This document shows positions 46,002 to 54,537 of a stretch of 64,000 bases of DNA, in pieces (position 1 is the first letter of the stretch; the number at the start of each line of letters is the position of its first letter). The notes under the pieces were generated by a model. It ran no database searches and had not been told where the DNA came from. It was given only the letters and a program-made list of their open reading frames with translations. A program made the translations under genes and the position numbers. The stretch covers positions 5,747,815 to 5,811,814 of the forward strand of contig NZ_CP026498.1 of assembly GCF_002953255.1 (NCBI RefSeq), read 5' to 3'. Source of the stretch: Streptomyces sp. CB01881. GTDB taxonomy: Bacteria > Actinomycetota > Actinomycetes > Streptomycetales > Streptomycetaceae.

Positions 46002-46036
46002 GGTGCGGTGGTGATGCAGTGGTGCGGTGGTGATGC
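46002..46036. repeat. 16-bp perfect direct repeat in the convergent gap
   Basis: GGTGCGGTGGTGATGC at 46002-46017 and 46021-46036 (19-bp period), next to three GTGCCGCGA-like units at 45978-46000. Simple-sequence DNA between two convergent genes. Confidence 0.75.
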
Positions 46037-46051
46037 GGTGATGCGGTGGGC

Positions 46052-48241
46052 TCAGACCCGCTCGGGGGTCTTCACGGGCTCGCCGGAGGGCCGCTCCAGC
46101 CCGGCCATCAGCTGCTCGCCCTCCATGTCCACCCGCGGCACCACCTTCTCCAGGCTCTTCGGGAACCACCAGGCCGCCCGGCCGAACAGCGCCATCGCGG
46201 CCGGCACCAGCGCCATCCGCACCACGAAGGCGTCCACCAGCACGCCCACCGCCAGCGCGAAGCCGATCGGCTGGACGATCGGGTCGTGGCCGAAGACGAA
46301 GCTGCCGAACACCGACACCATGATCAGCGCCGCCGCCGTGACCACCCGCGCGCCGTTCTTCACCCCCGCGACCACCGCGTCCCGCGGCGCCATGCCGTGC
46401 ACGTGGTGCTCCTTCATCCCGGAGACCAGGAACAGCTCGTAGTCCATCGCCAGCCCGAAGAGCACCCCGATCAGCAGGATCGGCACGAAGCTCACCACCG
46501 GGCCGACCTTGGGCACGTCGATCACCCCGTCCAGCCAGCCCCACTGGTAGACGGCGACGACGGCGCCGAGCGAGGCGGTGATGCTGAGCAGGAAGCCGGC
46601 CACCGCCTTCAGCGGCACCAGGACCGAGCGGAAGGCCAGGGCCAGCAGCACCACCGCGATGCCGACGATCACCGCGACGAACGGCGGCAGCGCGTCGCCG
46701 AGCTTGGCGGAGACGTCGATGTTGGCGGCGGTGGTGCCGGTGACGTCGATCCGCGCGCCCGTCGCGGCCTGGAGCCCGTCGCGCTGGTCCCTGATCTCGT
46801 TGACCAGTTGCCTGGTGTCGGCGTGGTCCGGGCCGGTGCGCGGGATGACGGTCAGCAGCGTCGTCCGGCTGGGTCCGTCGACGGCCGGCGGCAGCAGCGT
46901 CTGCACGCCCTTCAGCGAGCCCAGCTTCGCCGCCACGCCCTGCACCGCCTGCTCCGGCTGCGCCGCGCCCTTGGCGTCGACGACCACCACCAGCGGCGCG
47001 TTGAAACCGGGGCCGAAGCCGTCGCTGATCAGGTCGTACGCCTTGCGGGCATCGGTGCCGGCGGCCTGCGAGCCACCGCCGGGCAGGCCCAGGCTGAGGC
47101 TGGCCGCGGGCACCGCGAGGGCGGTCAGCGCGGTCAGCCCGGCGAGCAGGACGGCCAGCGGCCGGCGCACCACGAACGTCGCCCAGCGCTCGCCGAGGGT
47201 CGTCCTCCCCGACGGCCGCACCGCGCGCTGCCAGACCGGCAGCCGGTCGATGCCACGGCCGGCGAAGCCGAGCAGCGCGGGCAGCAGGGTGATCGCGACG
47301 AGTACCGCCACCACCACGGCGCCGGAGGCGGCCAGGCCCATGACGGTCAGGAACGGCACGCCCGCGACGGCCAGCCCGGCGAGGGCGACGACCACGGTCA
47401 GGCCGGCGAAGACCACCGCGCTGCCGGCCGTCGCGTTGGCGCGGGCGGCGGCCTCGTCCGGCTCCAGGCCCTCGGCGAGGTGGCGGCGGTGCCGGGAGAG
47501 GATGAACAGCGCGTAGTCGATGCCGACGGCCAGGCCGACCATCAGCGCGAGCACCGGCGCGGTGCTGATGATCTCGAACGAGCCGGAGAGTGCGAGCAGC
47601 CCGGCCATCGCCACGCCGATGCCGACCAGGGCGGTCAGCAGCGGCAGCCCGGCGGCGACCAGTGACCCGAGGGTGATCACCAGCACCACCCCGGCCACCG
47701 CGAGCCCGACCGCCTCGCCCCCATCGACCTGCGCCATCTTGTTGTACGCGTCGCCGCCGAAGGCCACGGTCAGCCCGGCCGCGCGGGCCGGCTCGGCGGC
47801 CGCCTTCACCGCGTCGCGCTGCTGCTCGGTGATGTCGCCGAGCTTGTGGTCGAAGGAGACCAGGGCGATCGCGACCCGGCCGTCCGGCGAGACCGCGCCG
47901 GCGGCGTACGGATCGGGCGCGGCGGAGACGCCGGGAGCGGTGGCGATCCGGCCGACCGCCTCGGTGACGGCCTTGGCGGCCTCCGGTGCGGTGATCCCGC
48001 CGGGGCCGCCGGCGGCGAAGACCACCTGCGCCGAGCCGTGGCCCTGCTCGGGGAAGGTGCCCTTGATCCGGTCCAGGGTGCTCTGCGCCTCGGTGCCGGG
48101 GACCTTGAACTCCTCGCTGGTCTTGCCGGCGAACGCCCCGGCGGCGCCGCCGACCGCGATCAGCACCGCGATCCAGACGGCCAGCACGGCCCGCCTTCGC
48201 CGGAAGCAGTAGCGGCCCAGTCGGTAGAGGTACGTGGCCAT
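46052..48241 (-). CDS. MMPL-family (RND-type) exporter
   Basis: 729-residue inner-membrane transporter of the MmpL/hydrophobe exporter family. Twelve helices in two MMPL halves, each with an external domain: the first begins at about 40 (GKTSEEFKVPGTEAQSTLDR) and helices 2-6 contain VGLAVGIDYALFILSRHRRH; the second half repeats IGVLFGLAMDYELFLVSGMK. The DY pairs in those helices are the proton-relay residues. ATG 48241 follows GAGGGG. It is divergent from a TetR-type gene across 156 bp, the classic arrangement of a repressor and its efflux pump. The substrate is unknown; lipids, drugs or secondary metabolites are possible. Confidence 0.95.
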   Translation of the reverse strand: MATYLYRLGRYCFRRRRAVLAVWIAVLIAVGGAAGAFAGKTSEEFKVPGTEAQSTLDRIKGTFPEQGHGSAQVVFAAGGPGGITAPEAAKAVTEAVGRIATAPGVSAAPDPYAAGAVSPDGRVAIALVSFDHKLGDITEQQRDAVKAAAEPARAAGLTVAFGGDAYNKMAQVDGGEAVGLAVAGVVLVITLGSLVAAGLPLLTALVGIGVAMAGLLALSGSFEIISTAPVLALMVGLAVGIDYALFILSRHRRHLAEGLEPDEAAARANATAGSAVVFAGLTVVVALAGLAVAGVPFLTVMGLAASGAVVVAVLVAITLLPALLGFAGRGIDRLPVWQRAVRPSGRTTLGERWATFVVRRPLAVLLAGLTALTALAVPAASLSLGLPGGGSQAAGTDARKAYDLISDGFGPGFNAPLVVVVDAKGAAQPEQAVQGVAAKLGSLKGVQTLLPPAVDGPSRTTLLTVIPRTGPDHADTRQLVNEIRDQRDGLQAATGARIDVTGTTAANIDVSAKLGDALPPFVAVIVGIAVVLLALAFRSVLVPLKAVAGFLLSITASLGAVVAVYQWGWLDGVIDVPKVGPVVSFVPILLIGVLFGLAMDYELFLVSGMKEHHVHGMAPRDAVVAGVKNGARVVTAAALIMVSVFGSFVFGHDPIVQPIGFALAVGVLVDAFVVRMALVPAAMALFGRAAWWFPKSLEKVVPRVDMEGEQLMAGLERPSGEPVKTPERV

Positions 48242-48328
48242 GGGTGACCCCTCGGTCTGATCGGTCGGGCAGGCAGGTGCCTGAACAGGTCCCGGCCCAC
48301 GGTACGCGCAAGTTGTTCAAGTGACAAA

Positions 48329-48364
48329 GTCGAGCGACAGGAGTGGATGACCAATTCACTCGAC
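48329..48364. promoter_or_regulatory. Candidate TetR operator between the MMPL and TetR genes
   Basis: GAGTGGA-N7-TTCACTC (48341-48361), 6 of 7 positions symmetric, nested in an outer GTCGAG/CTCGAC dyad (48329-48334, 48359-48364). TTGTTCAAGTGACAA (TTGT-N7-ACAA) lies 20 bp to the left. Confidence 0.5.
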
Positions 48365-48397
48365 CACGTTGCTTGACCATGGCGATACCCTGAGTCA

Positions 48398-49024
48398 ATG
48401 GCCCACGTCCCCGCCTCCGAACGACGCCCGCAGCTGATCCGGGCCGCGATCGACCTCATGAGCCGCGAGGGCGTCGCCGCCGGCAGCACCCGTGCGATCG
48501 CGGCCGAGCTGGGCGTGGCACAGGCGACGGTGCACTACACCTTCGGCACCAAGAAGGACCTCTACCGGGCCGTCACCGAGCAGCTGATGGCCGACTTCAT
48601 CGAGCAGGTGCACGCCGCCTCCCCCGGCGACGGGCCGTTCGGGGAGCAGGTGCGGACGCTGGTGCACGCGCTCTGGACCAGCACCGTCGCCGAGCCGGGC
48701 CGGTGCATCCTGCTGGCCGAGGTCGAGACGCTGGCGATGCGCGACCCCGAGCTGCAGGAGATCATCCGCGGACTCCAGGGCGAGACCGAGCGGATCGCGG
48801 CAGCCATGCTCACCGCCCTCGCCGACGCGCACGGCCTGACGCTGGCCCTGCCCGCGCGCGAGGTCGCCATCCAGTTCCTGGCGGGCTTCGACGGCCTGTG
48901 CGGCCGCCACCTGGTGCTCCGGGCCGACCACGCGGAACCCGACGAGGAGGCACTGCGGGCACTGGACCTGCTGGTCGCCACCACCGTCGGACTCTGCCTG
49001 GGCACGCCGGCACGGGCGGCCTGA
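48398..49024 (+). CDS. TetR-family transcription regulator
   Basis: 208 residues. N-terminal HTH at about 8-55 (RRPQLIRAAIDLMSREGVAA, STRAIAAELGVAQATVHYTF, GTKKDLYRAVTEQLM) and an all-helical ligand domain. It probably represses the divergent MMPL exporter gene. No ribosome-binding site precedes the ATG at 48398 (CCTGAGTCA), so the transcript may be leaderless. The gene is convergent with oxyR across 130 bp containing a duplicated CCCTCGGCCGCCCG. Confidence 0.93.
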   Translation: MAHVPASERRPQLIRAAIDLMSREGVAAGSTRAIAAELGVAQATVHYTFGTKKDLYRAVTEQLMADFIEQVHAASPGDGPFGEQVRTLVHALWTSTVAEPGRCILLAEVETLAMRDPELQEIIRGLQGETERIAAAMLTALADAHGLTLALPAREVAIQFLAGFDGLCGRHLVLRADHAEPDEEALRALDLLVATTVGLCLGTPARAA

Positions 49025-49154
49025 GCCCGCGACGGGCGGCACGCGGGTGGCCCGAGCCGGGGCGGCACGCGCGCCCCGCCCCTGAACGGCCGCCGACGAC
49101 CAGCCCTCGGCCGCCCGTGACCCGCCCTCGGCCGCCCGCCCCGGGCCGGCGCCG

Positions 49155-50111
49155 CTACGACCCGACGATCCGGACCGGCAGCTCCGCCAGCACCTCGCGC
49201 AGCGACCCGGCAAAGCGGTCGTACTCGGCGCTGCGGGCCGAACCCGGCCGGGTGGCGAGCCCGATCCGGCGGCCCGGCGCGGGGGCGGCGAAGCGGACGG
49301 CGGCCAGCCGGTCGGTGCGGCCCGCCTCGACGTCCAGCGCGGTGGCGGGCAGCAGGGTGACGCCGAGGCCCCCGGCGACCAGCTGGACCAGGGTGGAGAG
49401 GCCGGCCGCCCGGGTGGTGGAGCCGCCGGCCTGATCGGCGCCGACCTCGCGGCAGATGTCGAGGGCCTGGTCGCGCAGGCAGTGACCCTCCTCCAGCAGC
49501 AGCACGTCCAGGTCGAGCAGCACGTCCCGGGGGACGTCGACCCGCCCGGCGAGCGGGTGGTCGGGCGGGGTGACCAGGACGAAGTCCTCGTCGAACAGCG
49601 GGACGTCCCGGGTCGGCGAGCCGCCGCCGGCCGGCAGCGCGAGCAGCAGGACGTCGAGCCGTCCGCCGGCCAGCCCCTCCAGCAGCGAGGGCGTGCGCTC
49701 CTCGTGGACGTGCAGCTCCAACTCGGGGTAGCGGTCGCGGACCAGGCGCAGCACGTCCGGCAGCAGGTACGGGGCCACGGTCGGGATGACGCCGAGGTGC
49801 AGCGGGCCGGTGAACGGCCGGCGGGCGGCCTCGACCTCCTCGGTGAGCCCCTGCAGGGAGGCCAGCACCCGGCGCGCGTGGTCGAGCACACGCTCCCCCA
49901 GCGGAGTGACGATCACCTTCCGCGTCGTACGCTCGACCAGCTGCGCGCCGAGCGACTCCTCCAGCGCCGCGACCGCCCCCGACAGCGCCGGCTGGCTGGT
50001 CCCGGTGGCCGCCGCCGCCTCCCGGAAGTGCCGGTGCTCGGCCACCGCGACGAAGGCCCTGAGCTGGGCGACCGTCGGCGTACGCGGTCCGCGGACTGTG
50101 GCGCTTGCCAC
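49155..50111 (-). CDS. oxyR: Hydrogen-peroxide sensor OxyR (LysR family)
   Basis: 318-residue LysR-type regulator. HTH at about 14-70 (VAQLRAFVAVAEHRHFREAA, TGTSQPALSGAVAALEESLG). The redox pair is preserved: C211 in EEGHCLRDQALDIC and C220, corresponding to the disulfide-forming cysteines of E. coli OxyR. Oxidation converts it into an activator of the divergent ahpCD operon, as established in S. coelicolor. Start GTG 50111. The 191-bp divergent region carries two GATCAG copies 31 bp apart. Confidence 0.95.
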   Translation of the reverse strand: MASATVRGPRTPTVAQLRAFVAVAEHRHFREAAAATGTSQPALSGAVAALEESLGAQLVERTTRKVIVTPLGERVLDHARRVLASLQGLTEEVEAARRPFTGPLHLGVIPTVAPYLLPDVLRLVRDRYPELELHVHEERTPSLLEGLAGGRLDVLLLALPAGGGSPTRDVPLFDEDFVLVTPPDHPLAGRVDVPRDVLLDLDVLLLEEGHCLRDQALDICREVGADQAGGSTTRAAGLSTLVQLVAGGLGVTLLPATALDVEAGRTDRLAAVRFAAPAPGRRIGLATRPGSARSAEYDRFAGSLREVLAELPVRIVGS

Positions 50112-50190
50112 AGGGGTCTCGGGTTTGGGCGCGACGGCCCTGCGGGGCCTGGGGCGGGAGGGGGGCGTGGGGGTATTGATAACTCTCTCC

Positions 50191-50227
50191 GATCAGACAC
50201 ATCGAGTCTAGCTATTTCCCTGATCAG
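50191..50227. promoter_or_regulatory. oxyR-ahpC control region with GATCAG pair
   Basis: GATCAG at 50191-50196 and 50222-50227, three helical turns apart, flank an AT-rich core (AGCTATTT). This is the expected location of the OxyR site; the classic ATAG-N7-CTAT pattern is not clearly present. Confidence 0.4.
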
Positions 50228-50302
50228 TCCACGATGTGGAATCGTAGGACGTGTCCGCAATCCGGACAAACTCCCCTCAGTCTCACTTCAGGAGAAGCGA
50301 AC

Positions 50303-50854
50303 GTGCTCACGATCGGTGACAAGTTCCCCGAGTTCGAACTCAACGCCTGCGTCGACCTGGACGCCGCGAACGCCTTCGCCGAGATCAACCACAAGTCCTA
50401 CGAGGGCAAGTGGAAGATCGTCTTCTTCTGGCCGATGGACTTCACCTTCGTCTGCCCGACCGAGATCGCCGCGTTCGGCAAGCTGAACGAGGAGTTCGCC
50501 GACCGTGACGCCCAGATCCTCGGCGTCTCCGGCGACTCCGAGTTCGTGCACCACGCCTGGCGCAAGGACCACAAGGACCTGCGCGACCTGCCGTTCCCGA
50601 TGCTGGCCGACGTCAAGCACGACCTGATGCGCGCCTGCGGCGTCGAGGCCGCCGACGGCACCGCCCAGCGCGCGGTGTTCATCGTCGACCCGAACAACGA
50701 GATCCAGTTCGTCATGGTGACCGCCGGCTCCGTCGGCCGTAACCCCAAGGAGGTCCTGCGGGTGCTCGACGCCCTGCAGACCGACGAGCTGTGCCCGTGC
50801 AACTGGACCAAGGGCGAGGACACCCTCGACGCCCAGGCCCTGCTGGCGGGCTGA
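50303..50854 (+). CDS. ahpC: Alkyl hydroperoxide reductase AhpC (peroxiredoxin)
   Basis: 183-residue 2-Cys peroxiredoxin that reduces H2O2, organic peroxides and peroxynitrite. Peroxidatic C51 in [13 protein letters not shown], resolving cysteines C164 and C166 in TDELCPCNW, as in actinobacterial AhpC with its extra Cys. GTG 50303 follows AGGAGAAG. Operon with ahpD 5 bp downstream; AhpD serves as its reductant. Confidence 0.98.
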   Translation: MLTIGDKFPEFELNACVDLDAANAFAEINHKSYEGKWKIVFFWPMDFTFVCPTEIAAFGKLNEEFADRDAQILGVSGDSEFVHHAWRKDHKDLRDLPFPMLADVKHDLMRACGVEAADGTAQRAVFIVDPNNEIQFVMVTAGSVGRNPKEVLRVLDALQTDELCPCNWTKGEDTLDAQALLAG

Positions 50855-50859
50855 CCACC

Positions 50860-51402
50860 ATGGCCCTCGACGACCTGAAGTCCGCCCTCCCGGACTACGC
50901 CAAGGACCTCAAGCTCAACCTGAGCGCGGTCATCGGCAACTCCGACCTCCCCGCCCAGCAGCTCTGGGGCACCGTGCTCTCCTGCGCGATGGCCACCCGC
51001 AGCGCCGCGGTGCTGCGCGAGCTGGAGCCCGAGGCCAAGGCCAACCTCTCCCCGGAGGCGTACAACGCCGCCAAGGGCGCGGCCGCGATCATGGGGATGA
51101 ACAACGTCTACTACCGGACCACGCACCTGCTCTCCGACAAGGAGTACAGCAGCATGCGGGCCGGCCTGCGGATGAACATCATCGGCACTCCGGGCGTCGA
51201 GAAGATCGACTTCGAGCTCTGGTGCTTCGCGGTCTCCGCCATCAACGGCTGCGGCCAGTGCCTCGACTCGCACGAGGCCGTGCTCCGCAAGGCCGGCGTC
51301 GAGCGCGAGGTCATCCAGACCTCGATCAAGATCGCCGCCGTCCTCCAGGCCGTCGCCGGCGTCCTCGACTCCGAGGCCGCCCTGGCCACCGTCACCGTCT
51401 GA
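50860..51402 (+). CDS. ahpD: Alkyl hydroperoxidase AhpD
   Basis: 180-residue AhpD-fold protein that re-reduces AhpC using lipoamide-linked reductant. The active site is C131-G-Q-C134 followed by LDSHE, which gives the CxxC-x3-H pattern; mycobacterial AhpD uses C130/C133. The all-helical fold and YYRTTHLL motif fit. It begins 5 bp after ahpC and ends before a strong hairpin, so ahpCD is a closed operon. Confidence 0.97.
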   Translation: MALDDLKSALPDYAKDLKLNLSAVIGNSDLPAQQLWGTVLSCAMATRSAAVLRELEPEAKANLSPEAYNAAKGAAAIMGMNNVYYRTTHLLSDKEYSSMRAGLRMNIIGTPGVEKIDFELWCFAVSAINGCGQCLDSHEAVLRKAGVEREVIQTSIKIAAVLQAVAGVLDSEAALATVTV

Positions 51403-51421
51403 CGGCCCGAGCCACACCCAG

Positions 51422-51462
51422 CGGGCCCCGGCCCGGACCCCAAAGGTCCGGCCCGGGGCCCG
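51422..51462 (+). terminator. Terminator of ahpCD
   Basis: 51422-51439 pairs with 51445-51462, 18 positions with one mismatch, loop 5. Confidence 0.85.
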
Positions 51463-51539
51463 TCGGCGTTGCGCGCCGGAACCGTGCCGGCCCGGTGCGG
51501 CGTCCTGGGGGAGGAAGATCCACTCTGGGGGGACGACGC

Positions 51540-51869
51540 ATGGCCGATCTCAGGCAGCCACCACCGCACTCGGTCTGGCCGACCGTTTCGCTGATCACCT
51601 GGGGCCTGGTCGCGATCACGGTCGCCGGGTGGCTGGCAATCACCATCGCGGTGGCCGGCTTCGGCGACGACGGTTACGCCGTCGCGTTCGCGCTGTCCCC
51701 GCTGGCCGGCCCGCTGCTCGGCGGGCTCTCCGCGTGGGCGCTGATGACCCTCACCCCCGCCCGCGACTGGGCCCGGGTGGTGAGGATCGCCCTGACCGGT
51801 CAGGCGGCGCTGTTGGGCGCCGTGGCCGCGCCGGTGATCCCCTACCTGGGCTTCGCCTCCTTCGCCTAG
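51540..51869 (+). CDS. Small membrane protein (three helices)
   Basis: 109 residues with three hydrophobic segments (SLITWGLVAITVAGWLAITI, AFALSPLAGPLLGGLSAWAL, ALTGQAALLGAVAAPVIPYL). ATG 51540 follows GGGGGGACG. Not recognised as a known family; a streptomycete hypothetical protein. Its TAG stop abuts the TAG stop of the convergent permease gene with no gap; the two stops form the palindrome CTAGCTAG. Confidence 0.78.
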   Translation: MADLRQPPPHSVWPTVSLITWGLVAITVAGWLAITIAVAGFGDDGYAVAFALSPLAGPLLGGLSAWALMTLTPARDWARVVRIALTGQAALLGAVAAPVIPYLGFASFA

Positions 51870-53312
51870 CTAGTCGGCGGCCGCAGCCGGGGCCGGGGCC
51901 TCGGTGTGGCCCGCCCGCGCCGCGGCGGCCTCGCGGGCGGCTTCGAGGGCGGTGAAGACGGCCTGGCCGGCCTCGTTGCGGCGGCGCAGGTGGGTGACCA
52001 CGGTATTGGTGACCGCGATCAGCGGGACGGCGACGATGGCGCCGCCGATGCCGCCGATGATGGAGCCGGCGGCCACGCCGAGGACCACGCCCAGCGGGTG
52101 GACGCGGACGGCCCGGCCGAGGATCAACGGCTGGAGGATGTGACCCTCCAGCTGCTGGACGGCGACCAGCACCACCAGCACCATCAGCGCGGTCCACGGG
52201 GTCGTGGTGACCAGCGCGATCAGCACCGCGACCGTCCCGGTGACCAGCGCGCCGACCAGCGGGACGAAGGCGCCCAGGAAGATGATCACCGCGAGCGGCA
52301 GCGCCATCGGCACGCCGAGCAGCTGGATGCCCGTGCCGATGCAGACCGCGTCGATGAAGGCCACGCAGACGGTGCCGCGGACGTACGCGGTGAGGGTCGC
52401 CCAGGCCTTGGGCCCGGCCCCGGCCATCGCGTAGCGGGAGTGCCGGGGCAGGCCGCGCAGCGCCCAGTTCCAGATCCGCTCGCCGTCGTAGAGGAAGAAG
52501 AAGGTGGTGAAGAAGGCGAGCAGCACGGCGGTGAGCACCTCGACGGCGATCTGCGCGCCGGTGAGGCTGGCCGAGGTGATCTGCTCGGTGTTGGTGCTGA
52601 TCGCCTTGGTGATCTGGTTGGCGAAGTCGGTGATCTGCTGCTGGGTCAGGTGCAGCGGGCCGGTGATCAGCCAGTCCCGGAGCTGGTCGACACCCGCCTG
52701 GACCTTGGTGGTGACGGTGGACAGGTTGGTGGTCACCTGCCAGACGACGAACCAGCCGACCAGTCCGATCCCGGCCAGGCCGCTCATGAACACCCCGCCG
52801 GCGGCCAGCGAGCGCGGCACGCCGTGCCGGCGCAGCCAGGAGACGCTGGGCTCCAGCAGCGCGGAGATCAGGAGCGAGGCCAGGACGGCGAAGGCCACCA
52901 GCCGCAGCATGTCGACGACCGTGAAGACGACGTAGAGCGCAGCGCCGAGCAGCAGCAGCCGCCAGGTCGACTCGGCGGCCACCCGCAGGCCCCACGGCAC
53001 GGCCTCGGCCGGGGTGGCGGGCCGTCCGGGGTGGAGCTCGCGGCCGAACGCCCCGTGGGTGGGCAGCGCCGCCGGGGCCGGCGCGGCGTGCGCCGCGGAC
53101 GCGGTCCGTGCCGGGGCGGCGGCCTCCTCGCGGGGCGACGGCAGTGCGGCCGGGACGGCCACCGGTGCGGGCAGCGGCGGCACCTCGACCGGCGGCTCGT
53201 GGTAGTCGGCCGCCATCGCGGCGCGCCGGCGCCGTTCGATCACGGCGACCGCGCTCGCCACCACGGCCGCCCCCTTGGCCATGGCCTTGAAGGCCTTCCC
53301 GCCCCGTGCCAT
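51870..53312 (-). CDS. AI-2E family (TqsA/YhhQ-like) permease
   Basis: 480-residue membrane protein of the AI-2E transporter family, whose members export autoinducer-2, Na+/H+ or other small solutes. After a 110-residue Ala/Pro-rich cytoplasmic leader come about eight helices, with the family motifs LLISALLEPSVSWLRRHGVP and MALPLAVIIFLGAFVPLVGA and the downstream VQQLEGHILQPLILGRAVRV. ATG 53312 is used; an in-frame GTG at 53324 adds 4 residues. The actual substrate is unknown. Confidence 0.9.
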   Translation of the reverse strand: MARGGKAFKAMAKGAAVVASAVAVIERRRRAAMAADYHEPPVEVPPLPAPVAVPAALPSPREEAAAPARTASAAHAAPAPAALPTHGAFGRELHPGRPATPAEAVPWGLRVAAESTWRLLLLGAALYVVFTVVDMLRLVAFAVLASLLISALLEPSVSWLRRHGVPRSLAAGGVFMSGLAGIGLVGWFVVWQVTTNLSTVTTKVQAGVDQLRDWLITGPLHLTQQQITDFANQITKAISTNTEQITSASLTGAQIAVEVLTAVLLAFFTTFFFLYDGERIWNWALRGLPRHSRYAMAGAGPKAWATLTAYVRGTVCVAFIDAVCIGTGIQLLGVPMALPLAVIIFLGAFVPLVGALVTGTVAVLIALVTTTPWTALMVLVVLVAVQQLEGHILQPLILGRAVRVHPLGVVLGVAAGSIIGGIGGAIVAVPLIAVTNTVVTHLRRRNEAGQAVFTALEAAREAAAARAGHTEAPAPAAAAD

Positions 53313-53796
53313 CGTCACTACCACCGCTCACCGCTGGGCCGCCGTGCCCGGCGGTACGCCGTGTCCCGCCACGGCCGTCAGGAATGAAACTACCCGCCCG
53401 GTGCGCGGCGAGTCCGGCGGGCGGCCGGGTTGGCGGCGACCGGTACCGGTGCGAACGACCGAAGCGGCCCCGCGCCGGGGCCCCGTACCGGGACAAAGCA
53501 GCCCGATCCGGTGGGTTTCAGGCGTCGGACAGCGGGGAGGAGTCCGGACGAGAACCGGAGCCATCTGTCGGCGGACCGGCCGGTGCAGGAAGCAACCAGG
53601 ACCCCTTCCCGCGCCCCGCGTCCGCACCCAGGACCGCACCGCCCGCGAGCGCACTGGTCAGCGCAGCCCGGGCGGCGCGGCCCGCCTGCGTCCGAGCACG
53701 GGAACGCGACACAGCCCCCGGCCGCGGATCGAGCGGTCGGGGGCTGCGTCGGACAGCGGTCGCGGTAGCGGATCTCCGGTACCGGCTACCGGCGTT
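53313..53796. other. 484-bp intergenic region
   Basis: The left part carries the permease promoter. The right part has the SLT terminator at 53712-53746. Overlapping frames on both strands lack starts with ribosome-binding sites; no gene supported. Confidence 0.55.
53712..53746 (-). terminator. Terminator after the SLT gene
   Basis: A 9-bp outer stem (53712-53720 with 53738-53746) continued by an inner 4-bp stem, 51 bp beyond the stop. Confidence 0.65.
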
Positions 53797-54537
53797 CTAG
53801 TACCACTGGTGCGACTGCCAGAACGACCAGGCGCCACAGGGGCTGCCGTAGCGGCTGTTCATGTAGTTCAGACCCCACTGGATCTGCGTCGCCGGGTTGG
53901 TGCGCCAGTCGGCACCCACCGAGGACATCTTGGAGCCGGGCAGCGCCTGGACCAGGCCGTAGGCGCCGGAGCTCTTGTTGGTGGCGGTGTAGTCCCAACC
54001 GCTCTCGCGCTTCACGATCTGACTGAAGCACTGGAACTGGGCGTCGCTGCCGACGATCTGCTGGGCGAGCGCCTGGACCGAGCCGGGGCTGACCGAGACC
54101 GGCGGGGCCGACGTGTCGGTGGCGGCCATCGCCGAGCGGGCCTTGGAGCGGTTGGCGGCGGCCTCGTCGGCCTTGCGCTTCTCGTCGGCGGCCTTGGCGG
54201 CCTTCTCCGCATCGGCCTTCGCCTGCGCGTCGGCCTTGGCCTGTGCGTCGGCGGCGGCCTTCTGGCGCGCGGCCTCCTCGGCAGCCTTCTGCTCTGCCGC
54301 GGCCTTGGCGGCGGCGTCGGCGGCGGCCTGCTGGGCGGAGGCCTGGGTGCCGATGTTGTCGCTGATGGTCTGCGCCTGGGCGCCAGAGGGGACTTCGGCA
54401 AGCAGGGTCGCGCCGGCGACATCGACCGTCTGCGTCGTCTTGCCCTCGCTGCCCGAGGCCATACCAACGACGGCACCGACAGCGGTGACGGCGGTGGCGG
54501 AGGCCACAGCAACTCCCCGGACCGAGATCCGAGTCAC
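53797..54537 (-). CDS. Secreted lytic-transglycosylase (SLT)-like protein
   Basis: 246 residues. The GTG at 54537 with GAAGGA 6 nt upstream gives a signal peptide (VTRISVRGVAVASATAVTAV, then GAVVGMASG). Residues about 55-140 are a long Ala/Lys/Glu coiled coil (AEEAARQKAAADAQAKADAQ and neighbours). The C-terminal 85 residues are a goose-lysozyme/SLT fold: KRESGWDYTATNKSSGAYGL (catalytic Glu in RESGW), QALPGSK, WGLNYMNSRYGSPCGAW. It should cleave peptidoglycan glycan strands. Such genes are often controlled by leaders or riboswitches in streptomycetes; here the upstream region is 447 bp long. Confidence 0.88.
   Translation of the reverse strand: MTRISVRGVAVASATAVTAVGAVVGMASGSEGKTTQTVDVAGATLLAEVPSGAQAQTISDNIGTQASAQQAAADAAAKAAAEQKAAEEAARQKAAADAQAKADAQAKADAEKAAKAADEKRKADEAAANRSKARSAMAATDTSAPPVSVSPGSVQALAQQIVGSDAQFQCFSQIVKRESGWDYTATNKSSGAYGLVQALPGSKMSSVGADWRTNPATQIQWGLNYMNSRYGSPCGAWSFWQSHQWY

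Noticed and set aside
53306..53800. Plus-strand frame in the gap between the permease and SLT genes
   Set aside because: It starts inside the 5' end of the permease gene, has no ribosome-binding site and reads as low-complexity Pro/Ala/Arg sequence.
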